From Panax quinquefolius (Eukaryota; Streptophyta; Magnoliopsida; Apiales; Araliaceae): 64,000 nt of DNA. The notes beneath the pieces were generated by a model, which saw only the letters and a list, made by a program, of their open reading frames with translations, searched no databases and had not been told where the DNA came from. Positions 50,102 through 62,300 of the stretch are shown one piece after another. Position 1 is the stretch's first letter, and every line of letters begins with the position of its first letter. Location: contig CM035156.1 of the NCBI GenBank assembly GCA_020205615.1, forward strand, positions 15,465,128 to 15,529,127. Reading direction: 5' to 3'. A program made the position numbers and the translations under genes.

Positions 50102-52777
50102 TGTAAGACCCCAACTTATTATTAATGAAATTTAATTTTCTCTATTTATTATTTTGAAATAGTAAGGGTTGATTTGATTAATGTGGATAGTTAGGGGTAA
50201 AATACGCAAATATTTCAAAATAAGCAAGTGGTTATAAAATATTCATTGTTGTTTTAGAATATTCGCATTTGTCGGAAATATTCGCATGCGACGCCAAGCG
50301 CATGATGTGTGGGCCCCATAACGGAAAGCGATTGGATGAAGAAACGACAAATATAAGTTGTTTAAAAATAACGGCGTAGTTATTACAGATTAACACTTGT
50401 TGGAATACCCGGTGGTTAAAACACGATGTCTGGCGTTGTTGCACAAGAAGCACTTGCAGTATTGCACCAATTATTGAAGGCACTACTCAATAATGGTTAC
50501 GATAATTACTCGCTCAATATTTTATTTTATTGATTCAATGATTGCTACGTTGACATTTTATATTCTTTGTTGTTTCAATAATTGTCATTACAATCAGTAT
50601 TTTCCATTATCGAGCAATAATTCATATTATCCTAATAATATTATTAGATAACATTATTGACAATGTCTAGAAAGTTACGCTCTAAGGAGAGGTTTGGTCA
50701 TCTAATTGCGCCCCGATAAGGAGAGATCCTTATTGGAAGTTCCCCTATCCCTGAACCGCACAGTTGTCAATAATGTGATTCTAAATATTATTTATGAATA
50801 ATTAATTATTGATTTATATGATGAGGAAAATATTGATTTTATGAGGATATAGATGGAGAAAATTTTAATGTGACAATTGTTGAAAATTAATATTTTATCT
50901 TTTTCCTCGATAAAATAATTCATTTAAATATATTATTTTAATAATATATTAACGATGATATTTTTACAATGAATGTGGGATATATGAGTATATGAGGAGG
51001 AAGAGTATTTTTGTGGCATTAAATGTTTAACACATGTTTTGTGTGTTGGTGGACACAATTATTGAATCGAAATTTGATTATAAACAGTAAAATCGCTTCG
51101 TTTGTGGATTTCGGTCCAATTTACTGTTTGGAATTTGAAAAAACTTTCTTCTGCAAAGTTGTAGAGAATTGAATTTCCTATAAAAATTTGCAAGATTTGA
51201 ATTTTCTGATAAAAGAGCTATTTATTATGAATTATTGAAGTTCCGAAGTTCCGAAATAATTAATTTTTGAGAGTTTTAGTTAATTATTTTGAGAAAAACG
51301 TTTTTTGCAACTAAGTTGGCCTCACATGTGATTCAAATGGGCTGAGATCAGTTGTCTAAGGTGGGCTAAAGAAAATATGAAAAATATATTAATATTATAT
51401 TCAATTTTAACTTTGGTGTTCTAAGCAATTTCCTATAAATAGGTGCTTAGGTTAGAATTGAAATCACAACAAACCCAAGTTTCTCTCTATTTCTCTCTCG
51501 ATATATTGAGCGTATTCTTGTGAGTATACTTTGAGTATTGTTAGACGGTGCAAGTTTCCTTCAAAGACTATACCCGGTATTCCATTCCAAATCTACTAAT
51601 CTTTTCGAGGTAAGGGATGTTATTTTCTTCTCAAATGATATTATTTCTTCAATATCATTATGCTGAAATATTGGTTGGAACTTTTTATCAAATTTGAAAC
51701 TTTTTCATGTCGGGGTTACTATTCATGAGTTACTATTCACGAGTTACTATTCACGAGTACTATTCATGAAGCGTGAAGATGTTTTTTTGAAAAAATTTCT
51801 ATCTTTTGGTGTGGAGTTATTATTCACGTATCTCGGACTATTCACGATACTCTGATCTATTCATCGAAAAATAAAATTTCTTCTTTTTGTCCAAAATATC
51901 TATTCTGGATACTAGCTTTGATTGTATCCATGTTTTGATCATTCTTGAATTTTACACCACTATGATTATTTTTGAGGTATTTTTGAACATGGATAAAACA
52001 AAGTACGAATCCTTAATCCTTAATCCTTGTCATTTTGTTTCACCGGATTCGCTTTCTTTAAAAATATTTTCATCATCCTCGCCTTTAAATGATGATATTA
52101 TTGAATATCTTTGGCCCAGTAGTGCAAAGATGAATGATTTCAAGAATATCTTTGGTAGTAGTGCAAAGATGAACAGTGTTTAGATGAACACGACTAATCG
52201 ATGAATATCTTTGGCTGTAGTGCAAAGATGAATATTTGATTCAGGATGTATATTGATTGATGTTACGAGGATAAAAGATAGACGATGAACTTTTAAATTT
52301 ATACATAGAATATAGTAGTTTGCATTCTCTACTTAACTCTTCTAATGAATTATTATTTCCGCTTGAATATTGATTTAAAATTTGTTGTCTATTGTATTCT
52401 ATTAGATTTTTCCTGTTGAAGACTAACGGTAATTTGTTGTATATTATCTTAGTCATAATATTCTTTCTTTGGCTAGTTGAGCTCACCCTTTTCCTTTTTG
52501 TTCCATTTTTCTTCTCAGGAGGCGAGAATATAGCGAGTACTGAGTCAGGGTATGGAATGAAGGTTTTAGAAAGAATTGTTTAGTAGTCCTCACTATTTTT
52601 GTAAAATAATGTATCAATAAATGTGATGAGAATTTATTTGAGTATAGATATTGTCAGAAGATAATATTTGTATTCAAACTCACGCTTTCTTGTTGTAATA
52701 ATAAAGTTGTAGTTGTTTACATACTATGTATTGACAACTTTCGAATGGGTGATGTATTCTATTTTGGGTAAGTCACA
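50102..52777 (+). repeat. Solo LTR with perfect CACAA duplication (2676 bp)
   Basis: Starts TGTAAGACCCC, ends TAAGTCACA. CACAA flanks it at 50097-50101 and 52778-52782, and the minus-strand LTR resumes in register. Three stem-loops (52105-52230). Confidence 0.92.
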
Positions 52778-52782
52778 CACAA

Positions 52783-53731
52783 ACATGAAAAACATGTTTT
52801 AAACATTTATTGAAACAAAATACTCTTCCTCCTCATTTATTCATATATCCCACATTCATTATAAAATATCACCATTATTATATTATTAAAATATAATAAT
52901 ATATTTAAATGAATTATTTTATCGTAAAAGATAAAATAACAATTTTTCAACAATTGTCACATTAAAATTTTCTCCATCTATATCCATATAAAATGAATAT
53001 TTTCCTTATCATATAAATCAATAATTAATTATTCATAAATAATATTACGTAATCATATCTCGACAACCTGGCGCTCTGGAAAGAGGGGCTTTTCAATAAG
53101 GATTTCTCCTTCTTGATGCGATTAGGTGACCAAACATCTCCTGTATGTAACTTTCTGAGACATCGCCAATAATGTTATCTAATAATATTATTCAAATGGT
53201 ATGAATTATTGATCCGATAATGAAAATCTTTGGGTAGTGACAATTATTGAAACAACAATAATATAAAATATCAACGTTGTAATTATTGAATCAATAAAAT
53301 ATTGAGCGATTGCTTCTCCGTAACAATTATTGAGTAATGCCTTCCTACGTAAGAATCAATAATCGGTGCAATACTGGTATCTTTATTGTGTTTTAACCAC
53401 TGGGTATTCTAACAAGATTAATTGTGAATAACTACTACTGCTATTTATAAATAACTTATACTTTTCGCTTTCTTCATCCAATCACTTTCCAGTTATGGGG
53501 CCCACACAAGGTTTAACGCCATTTATGCGAATATTATTCCCGGTAAGAAGAATATTCCACGATCAAACTAATATTCCCCGACAACAATGAATATTTTATA
53601 ACCACTTGCTTATTTAAAAAATATTTGCACATTTTACCCATAACTAACCACATTAATCAAATCAACCTTACTATTTCAAAATAATAAATAGAGAAAATTT
53701 AATTTCATTTATAATAAGTTGAGGTCTTACA
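52783..53731 (-). repeat. Minus-strand solo LTR, last part
   Basis: Runs through AACATGAAAAACATG to the inverted LTR start GAGGTCTTACA at 53731. The inverted GAATATTC cluster (near 53530-53590) is present. Confidence 0.88.
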
Positions 53732-54833
53732 ACTATTCTTTTCGAGGTAAGGGATGTTATTTTTTTTTAAATGATATTATTTCTTCTAATATCATTATCT
53801 TTAATATTGGTAAGATTTTTCTTGTGAAATTCTTGTCTTTTAGTGTCGGGGTTACTTATTCACGATATCGACCTTTATTCACGTATCTGACACTTATTCA
53901 CGAATCACGATACTATTCACGTAAAAATTAAATTTTTATTTTTTGTCCAAGATATCTATTATGGATACTAACTTTGATTGTATCCATGTTTTGATCATTC
54001 TTGAATTTTACTTCACTATGATTATTTATGAAATATTTTTGAACTCGGATTGTTTAAAGTACAAATCCTTAATATTTATTTTTTTGTTCCACTGGATTTA
54101 TATTTTTTAAAAATATTTTTTTATTATCCTCACCCTAAATGATGATATTCTCGAATATCTTTTGGCTTGTAGTGCAAAGATGGTTGATTTTCTTATAAAT
54201 ATCTTTGGCCAGTAGTGCAAAAAGATGTGCAGTGTTGAGATGAACATGATTAATGATGAATATCTTTGGCAGAGTAGTGCAGATGAATATTTGATTCAAG
54301 ATGTATATTGATTGATGTTACGAGGGATAAAATATTGATGATGGATTTTTAAATTCATAGATAATAGTAGATTTCATTCTCTACGTAACTTATCTATGAA
54401 TTATTATTTCACCGCAAATATTGATCCTAAACTTGTTGTTATCAGTATTTTATCGATTTTTTTCATGTTGAAGACTAATGATAATTTGTTCTATATTATC
54501 TTAGTCATAATATTCTTTACTGGGCTAGTTGAGCCCACCCTTTTCCTTTTTGTTTTTTATTTTTCTTCTCAGGAGGCGAGAATGTAGCGAGTTTTAGTTG
54601 GGGTGTGGAATGATGGTTCTAGAAAGTTGTTTTAGTAGTCCTCACCATTTTTATAAAATAATATATCAATAATTGTAATGAGGACTTATTTGAGTGTGAA
54701 TATTGTTTAGATGACAATATTTGTATTTAAACTCAAAGTTTATATGTTGTATTAATAAAGTTGTAGTTGTTTCTGTACCATATTATTGACGACTCAAAAT
54801 GAAATGATGATACTATTATTTTGGGTACACACA
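53732..54833 (+). repeat. 3' LTR of A1, right part
   Basis: Resumes at ACTATTCTTTTCGAGGTAAG after the minus-strand LTR. Three stem-loops lie between 54160 and 54290. The last 40 bp are degraded (GGGTACACACA for GGGGCGTCACA), so the exact end is uncertain by a few bases. Confidence 0.85.
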
Positions 54834-55702
54834 TCAAGCGCCAAAAGCCAAATAGCCCTCAAGCCTTTTGTGCATCCCTTTCAAGTATCTTTTTGAAGAG
54901 CTGCATACATTCCTTAAAAAAATGTATTTAAATATTAGATATTTTTTTTTGAAAGAATATAAGTTATTTAAATATTAAAGATATATTATTTTGAAGGAAT
55001 ATGTTGAAATTCATTCAAGGGTGTCATCAATTTGAACTATTACATGGATTCAACTGTTTTATCTCGAATATTTCAATTGCTTCGAATCAACACATTCTTT
55101 ATCCGAATAAATCCCTGATTTCAAAGAGTTATATATTTCAAACCAAATAAATTGATATAACACGTGTATTGGTTTTAATTACAACCTATAATATATATTA
55201 TATATTTTCCAAATTTAAAATTATGATAAAAAATCTCAAAAAATAAGCAATAATATTAAAGTAATAGGATGGTTTTGATAATAAATTTTGAAAATTAATA
55301 TTTTTATAATATTTTTGATATTTTCACATAAAAAGTATCGATATAAATATATATAATAATTTTTAGATAAAAATATCATTTTATGATATGAATTTATTAG
55401 TTTTTAAAATTTTAGCCTACAACTTCAGTCCTCACTTTCATTCAACTCATTCATTTAAAACATTGAAAAAATGATTACTAATATATATATATAAAGATAT
55501 ATATATAGAGAGAGACATTTTAATAGTTATACATGTGTATAAATAAATTAAATACTAATAATTAAATATATTATAAAAATTATTATGTATAATAAAAAGA
55601 AGTAATAAGTTTAGGCGGACAATATATTGGACAATTTTTTTTTGATTTTTCTTGTGACTTTTATTTCAACTGAAATTTATACATAATATAATGTTTTAAG
55701 TG

Positions 55703-55750
<48 letters not shown>

Positions 55751-56336
55751 AACAGAATTATACATTATATTATGTATACATTTTTAATTAAAATAAATAT
55801 TATATATTTTTTTGAAAATCGCAATTTTTTTTTTTTATAAAATATTCAATATTCCGGTCGTATAGAAGGACTCTAAAACAAGGAATTATCCTTGGGTACT
55901 TGTTAGCTCAACAGGTCTACAGCTCAGGTAAAATAAAGTGCAAGTAATGCAAACCGGTCCCGCCACGCCACGTTAGCATAATAGCATTCCCTTTGACAAT
56001 TACTAGAAAATAATACATTAAATTAAAAAGAGAAAGAGAAAGAAAAACAAAAACGAACATGGTGGGGGGAGGGAAGGAGCAACAACTAACAAGATTATTA
56101 TTATTATTATTATTATTTATTTATTTTAAAGATGTGTGTATATATGTAGTGAATGTATATTTAAATTAAACGAGGTCGTTCTAGTGGAGGGTTCCGTCCC
56201 GTCCGGTCCAGCCCTTTTTAGAGCATCACGCTGATTCCATTCCGTGAATCGAGTATCGACCGACTCCCAGGAAGAAAGAACGAAATGAAGTTGGGGAATT
56301 TTGTTTATAATTAATAGACTGAGAAGAAGAGAGAGA
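54834..56336. other. AT-rich intergenic region upstream of the six-exon gene
   Basis: No gene seen. It holds a TA microsatellite (55707-55749), AT-rich runs, a TTA repeat (56095-56130), and from 56160 a more GC-rich stretch. A GA-rich leader (56318-56336) leads into the ATG at 56337. No clear TATA box is placed for this ATG. Confidence 0.6.
55707..55749. repeat. TA dinucleotide microsatellite
   Basis: About 21 uninterrupted TA units in AT-rich intergenic DNA. Confidence 0.9.
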
Positions 56337-59300
56337 ATGGAGAAGGAGAGGGTTGGGAAAGACAAGGGAGAAGCAATTGCAGCAGCAGCAATAGATGATA
56401 ATAATAATGATGGAAGCCTTCTTGCCCAGGTGAGAGGAGGAGGGCAAGGGCCCAACTCGAATAAATCAAAATCGTGCAAAGATGTCTCTATTACTCATCC
56501 AACCTCAAATCCGATTCTCGCAACCCTCTTTGCGTCGGCATATCCCGTTCCCTTCCCCAAGGTCTCCCTCCCTCCCTCCCTATAAATACATAAACATGGT
56601 TGAGTTTCCATTTTTGATCCTTTCTTCAATCACTTCTATTTTCTTGTGTTTTCTTTATTAACGTTAACTGCCCTGCTTTTTCTAAGATGTAGGTTGTAAA
56701 AGATACTAGCTTTGACCGAAATGGATCCTTTACTGTTTGGTTTGGGCTTCCTTGTATTAAGTTTATTCATTTCAGTAATACTCCCTTACGCTGTATTTGT
56801 GGGTTTTATTTTTTGGGGAAGGGAAGCGTTCAACCATCTTCCGACATAGGAGTTGAAGTAGATTTGTTTATTTGAAGGAATCTATTTTGTTTGCTCTTCC
56901 AAATAAATAAATCTTGGGCATACGCATTTTATAGAAGAATGAAAACAAGATTGATAATTCAGATGCTTTACGCAGTTGATATTATTTGCCTTTCATGATC
57001 CTTAAACTTACTTACCCCATATCAGCTAAAGTTATCTAATCATAAAGTTTTTGCCTTGGAAATACACTAGTCATTGGCACATATCTTTCTGTTCTGACAG
57101 AATAGTTTTCTCTCCCATAAGAAACCATGAAAAAAAGAAGAATTTCAATGCTTTCTGTTCCAGATTTTGTTGTACATACGTCTTAAACATAATGCTGTTT
57201 GGTTTGTGCGATTATTGCATTTTTGGATTTTATTGGTCACCCCTTTTGGATACTGATTTTTAAGTTTGATGATTAGTACCTTGCTACACTGTTGGAGAAT
57301 CTGAATTGGAAGCTTCTAAAGTGGGTAGGAGCTTTACAGGTTTCAAATATGGCTGTGTTGGTTACTCAATTTACTCGGATACTAAAGGTCAATCAAAAGA
57401 TATGCAGGATACGCAATCAGAGTTGCCAGTCTGCGTTGGTATTGAGGTTATCATCTCTTTATTCTCTGTACTTAAATGTTTTTTTTTTTTAAAAAAAATC
57501 TGCAGTTTTATGTGATCTATGATTCTATGTCAAGTTTGGGAGCGTTATCTAGTTCTTTTTAATTGCTTTATTGAAGGATTGCGGCAAGAGGTTGTTATTA
57601 TCATGAAATGGTTGTTTTCATGGTTATTTGAGGTTTATATTATTATTGCAGGGCTTGCAATTTAAATATTATGACAACATTTTTCAACTTTACTTTTAGG
57701 ATACGTGCTACTCTCTCTCTCTCGTTAATAAGCTGAGCACCATGTATATATGTAGTTTATGTTCATGTATGCGAACTTCTGGTGCAAGTGGGAGGTAATT
57801 TTGGTGGTGATTATTCACATGTTCAGGTTCTAAGTCCAGCTCTGTGAAAAGAAGTTATCTTTCCTTTTGAAACACTAAGGATCTTGTTTTTACATTGTCT
57901 CTATTTGTAAATATGCCTTGTTGCCTCATGTTGTATCACAAATGCTATCTCACCTTACTACAGGTTTTAGTGGACAAAAGAGTCGCAACTGCCGACTCTG
58001 TTCCTGCTCCTGTTCATAGCAGAGAAGGTAAAATTAGGACTACATTTCAATCAATATATAGGTGTGATGGATATCTGTTTCAAATATAGGTTTGGTCATT
58101 GGCATTAGCATACATGCTAGTTATTTGAGAGTCATATTAGCAGTGGCCTAGATAATGGCAAGAACATATAATTTCAACTTTCCATATTACCTTTATATTA
58201 CTCAAATTATTGACGCATCTTAATAATTAAAGAGCAGATACATATGACTCACTGGTTTCTCAGTATAGGATGAATTTATTTGCATTTAATGCTAAGAACT
58301 GTAATGCCTAAGTCTGTCATAATTATCTGCAGCAAAATAAAGTTGATGGACATAGAAAAAATCAAATGGATAGAATAGCATAGCTCAATGTGCTTGTTTC
58401 TCATGAGTCACAACAACAAATTTGCGTTATTTTTCTATGTTTGAGTAATTAAGTATATTATAAGTATTAAGCTGAAATTGGGAACCCCGTGGTAATTATT
58501 TAATGAGCAAAGCTATGAGAACAAGCAGATAAAATTTTTCATATTAAACCCTCGTAGTTTTTTCTTGCTATGTTATACAGTAATTGGTTTAGAAGAGTAG
58601 GTCTGCAGAGATGATCAGGGGTGGATATATTCATAGAGCAGCATAGACTGAGCCAAGGGCGGATCAATGAATTTTTTCCAGCTGAGGGGGATTTTAATTA
58701 ATTTTTTTGTTGAAGTTAAATAAAGAAAACTTGAACTAATCATAATAATGTTTACAAATTGCAATAAATATTTATAATCCAAACTAAAAAAGGAATTTCA
58801 AATAAAAAACCAATGTTTCAAAAGGCGCTAGGCGTAGTTTGAAGCCCAAACCATACCCGAAATTGCTTAGTTGCGGTTTGACAAATTCAAAACCGCACAT
58901 GAAACCACTTGTGATTGGTGCGGTGCGGTTTCATTTGGTGCGGTTTCGGTTCCAAAACCAATTGAAACAACAAAATTTTATGTAATTTATTACACAAACA
59001 ATGATAGGAAACAATGAGAAATGCGTAATAACAAAGACAAATCCCATCAACTTTTGATCATGCTCAATTGCTATCAATATCATTGTCTGAGATAATAATA
59101 AACAAATCATTAAACTAATGGACAATCTTACTCGCTAATCAGGGAAGACTAATTATATTGATGTTAATTAGTTCAGGAAATAATGAAGCAAATTGTTTTG
59201 GTATAATTAGTAGACAATATTAATAATAGCTTATTTGAAAGGAATTATATGAAAGAGGTCATTAATAGATGCAGAGCATTCATACTACAAACTGAGTAAT

Positions 59301-62300
59301 ACAACTTGTAAGAAACAACCATGAAAGAGCAGTGAGAGATAACGAGTTGTTAACTTCTCGTTTCCAGCATACTCCTCGCCCTTGTACTCCATCCGCCCTT
59401 GCATACATACAAATGACATGGTGTGGTTTCAGTTTTATGCGTGCGGTTTTGACTAGTAACCAAACTGAAACTGTAAATTTGGTTTTTCAACCTACCTAAA
59501 ACCGTCACATACGCCGGAACCGTTGATGCGATTTTAATTGGGGCGGTTTGTGCGATTTTTGGTGCGATTTCGGTTCTAATTTGGTTCCTTGCTCACCCCT
59601 AGCTAGGTGTAAGGCGGGCGACCGGGGGGCTTAGAAGAGATTTTTGATTGTAAGTCAATTTTAATATTTTATCTTATATTTATCCAAACAAAACAATAAT
59701 ATAAAGTAAAATAATCTTTAATAAAGATAATAAAATCCTTTGCTTAAAGTTCAAACACATATCTTTAGCGTATTAGTTTTATTCATAAACAAGATTGTTA
59801 TTAAATAATAAAATTTAAAATTTCAAGAATTCAACTCAATATTATAACTTATGAAACTAAACATAAATTTAAGAATTATATTAAATTAGACTAAATATTA
59901 AACATGTATCATCATTTATTTAATTTAAAGTTGGTACAAGTTCAAAAAATTATAACTATAATAAAATTATTCATTTTAACTTGATCTTATTCACTTATTG
60001 TTGTGATTTGATATGCTACAACTTACATTATGAATATGATAAATCATTAGAAAAATAAATATATTATATATCAAGATTTGATTTGGGTAGTTATTAAAAT
60101 TTTTAAAAAAACTCTCCGCCTTGCCCGCCTAGGCTCCCCGCCTAATTTCCTGGAGGGATTTTTTGGCCTAGGCAAGGCGCCAGGGGGCCTAGCGCCTAAG
60201 CGACCGCCTTTAAGAATACTGTAAAAAATATTTTGATATAATTTAGAAACTTATTTTGGTTACTTGTCATAGTTGAATTTGAATGATTCCCCAAATGCTC
60301 AAAACTTCAAATCAAATTTGTTTTCTATATTCAAACAAAATCATGAATTAATTTTAAAGCATAAACTAGTTTTGTACTTTTAAGATTTTATCAAGCTTTA
60401 AAACTAAGAAGATTTTTGTACTTGTATTTAGAATTGGTTTATGAAATTTATTTTGTCCCTTCCAAGTTTTAACTCTTCCATTAATTTGTCCCTTTGAATT
60501 TATTAATTTACATATCTGTCATGCCTCTATAACTATTAAAAAAAAAATTTAGCAGGTGCAACCGCCTATGCTACCCCCTATATAGATCCACCCCTGGGCT
60601 GAGCTGCCTATGTTGGATATTTTTTTTATATTTTATATTTTTTATATAGGTATAGTGACATGGGCAAAAATAAAGCTTAATAAACTTGAGGGGGCATATT
60701 AAAGTTAAAACTTAGAGGGGAAAAAAAACTTAAACTACTACTACTATAAAAAGAACTAAACACACGATGTATAATGTATTTAAACTCTCGCTCTATAACT
60801 AGGGGTGGGCATTTTTTCCAGGTTTTTTTGGTTTTTGGGCTAATCGAACCTGTTCGGGAAAAAACGAAACCGGTTTGGCATCAGTACAAGTAACTGGTAT
60901 ATACCGGTTATTCGGTACCTAGTTCGGGAAGGTATTTTGGAGGTTTGGTACAGGTTGTATCGATTGAATTTGGTCCGAATCCATATCCATTATCTAGCGT
61001 GGTTTATTACTTTCACAAATTCATCCTCATTCATTGATTTACGGGTTGACGACTCATTGGGGTCCATGATTTTAGGGTTTGAGAGAAGGGTGATTGTTTC
61101 TGCAGCTGCTATGTAAGAAGCCATAGATTAAACGGCAGAGGAGAGCCTGAAGGAGAAAGAAGAAGAAGAGTGTGAAAACTTAGCTTAGGTGTCTGCCTCT
61201 CACTCACCCACACTTTCTCTCTCTAAGACTAAATATCTTCTCCTCCTCTCTATGACTATTGTATCGTTCGTCTAAGGTGGAGAAATAATAGATGATTATT
61301 ATGATGATGATGGGAAAAATGGGGTAAATGGACAAGTAAGAGCCTCAAGTAGGACTGTAGACTTGTGGAGAAGAGAGAGAAAGGTTTGGGTTTATCCACA
61401 GGTTTGGGACAACCCGAAATTCTAGTTCTAACTTATAGGTACTCTTTTTTATTATTATTTTTTAATTTCTCTATTTCCCCTATATCTGACCAAATCATGG
61501 GCCAATTCGGCCCTATAAGATATTGGCAGAAAATAGCCCAAATAAAAAGCTCAGGACTAAGGAGATCGTAAAGATCCATATCACCAGAAACAAGTGGCAT
61601 AAACAATTCCTCTTCTTTATGCATAAACAATTCCAGTCACGAAAATTGAAATTACCACCAACTTTGCAGACAAACTATTGCCATCACTCAGTTCCAACTT
61701 TGTTAAACTTCCGCTATTGTGTAACCTTTCATTTGATAATCTCTCATCCATTACCTTTGATGCAGAGGTTGGATGTGAAATTTCGGTACAAAATCGGTTT
61801 TTACCGGTACCGAACTGGTTAGTAATACCAGTAATTTGGTACCAGTATTGGTACCCATTTTTGAGTGAAAACGGTAATCAGTTACGGTTCGGGGTATACG
61901 GTAATTTTACCGATGAACACCCCTATCTCTAACTTGCTAAGTTTCAGCACTTCATTTCAGTCTTCAGCCCAAAAAAACTTGCCCCTGCTAGGAACAAATC
62001 CTGATCTGTCCCTGGAGATGATCCATTTGATGTGAAAATGACACAATGATCTTGTTTTCTGCTTGGCTACTTAGCGCTGTGTCTTTTATTTTTATATTTA
62101 CTCAAGAAAAAGATAAGTATAAAAGGGAAAGAAAGAATGCAAAGTCACTACATTGTGCTTGGGAAGTGAAGACGGAGTATAGGGTTCATACACTTAATTT
62201 CTGGCAATTATTTGCATGAATTGGATACCGTGAAACTCAATCACGCGTGTTAGACTTTTACAACTGATCAACACTGCTCTCTGTAGCGGGCCTTTGCCAG

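Larger units (their letters stand above)
12609..53731 (-). repeat. Minus-strand solo LTR in A1 3' LTR, split by later insertions
   Basis: It starts TGTGACGCCCCC at 12609 and ends GGTCTTACA at 53731, with a perfect ACTAT duplication. Its own sequence is 12609-13554, 49416-50101 and 52783-53731. The gaps are element B (13555-49415) and a plus-strand solo LTR (50102-52777 plus its CACAA duplication). Reading across the gaps restores LTR order. Confidence 0.9.
476..54833 (+). mobile_element. Outer Ty3/gypsy LTR retrotransposon A1 (host of all nested insertions)
   Basis: The 5' LTR begins TGTAAGACCCC and ends GGGGGCGTCACA at 3050, followed by a primer site. Gag and pol remnants follow in plus orientation, then a polypurine tract (11092-11103) and the 3' LTR from 11105. 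That LTR is interrupted at 12608 by about 41 kb of later insertions and resumes at 53732. The end at 54833 is degraded but still finishes CACA. The flanks ACAAG and TCAAG match at 4 of 5 positions. Order of domains (RNase H before integrase) and the primer site identify Ty3/gypsy. The chromodomain-like C-terminus suggests the Tekay/Del lineage, which is inference. The element cannot be autonomous: protease and most of the reverse transcriptase are missing. Confidence 0.85.
58654..60596. mobile_element. hAT-type non-autonomous element in intron 4 (1943 bp)
   Basis: The left end CAAGGGCGGATC and the inverted right end CAGGGGTGGATC match at 10 of 12. Flanks GACTGAGC (58646-58653) and GGCTGAGC (60597-60604) match at 7 of 8, an 8-bp duplication typical of hAT elements. 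No transposase is visible. A second CAGGGGTGGAT-like end at 58617 could be an older left boundary. Confidence 0.75.

Noticed and set aside
56126..56479. Minus-strand open frame of 117 codons across exon 1
   Set aside because: Antisense to the gene start; serine- and leucine-rich from GA repeats, with no supporting signals.
61365..61822. Overlapping open frames in intron 4
   Set aside because: They lie inside the hAT element at 60800-61925 and show no transposase features.
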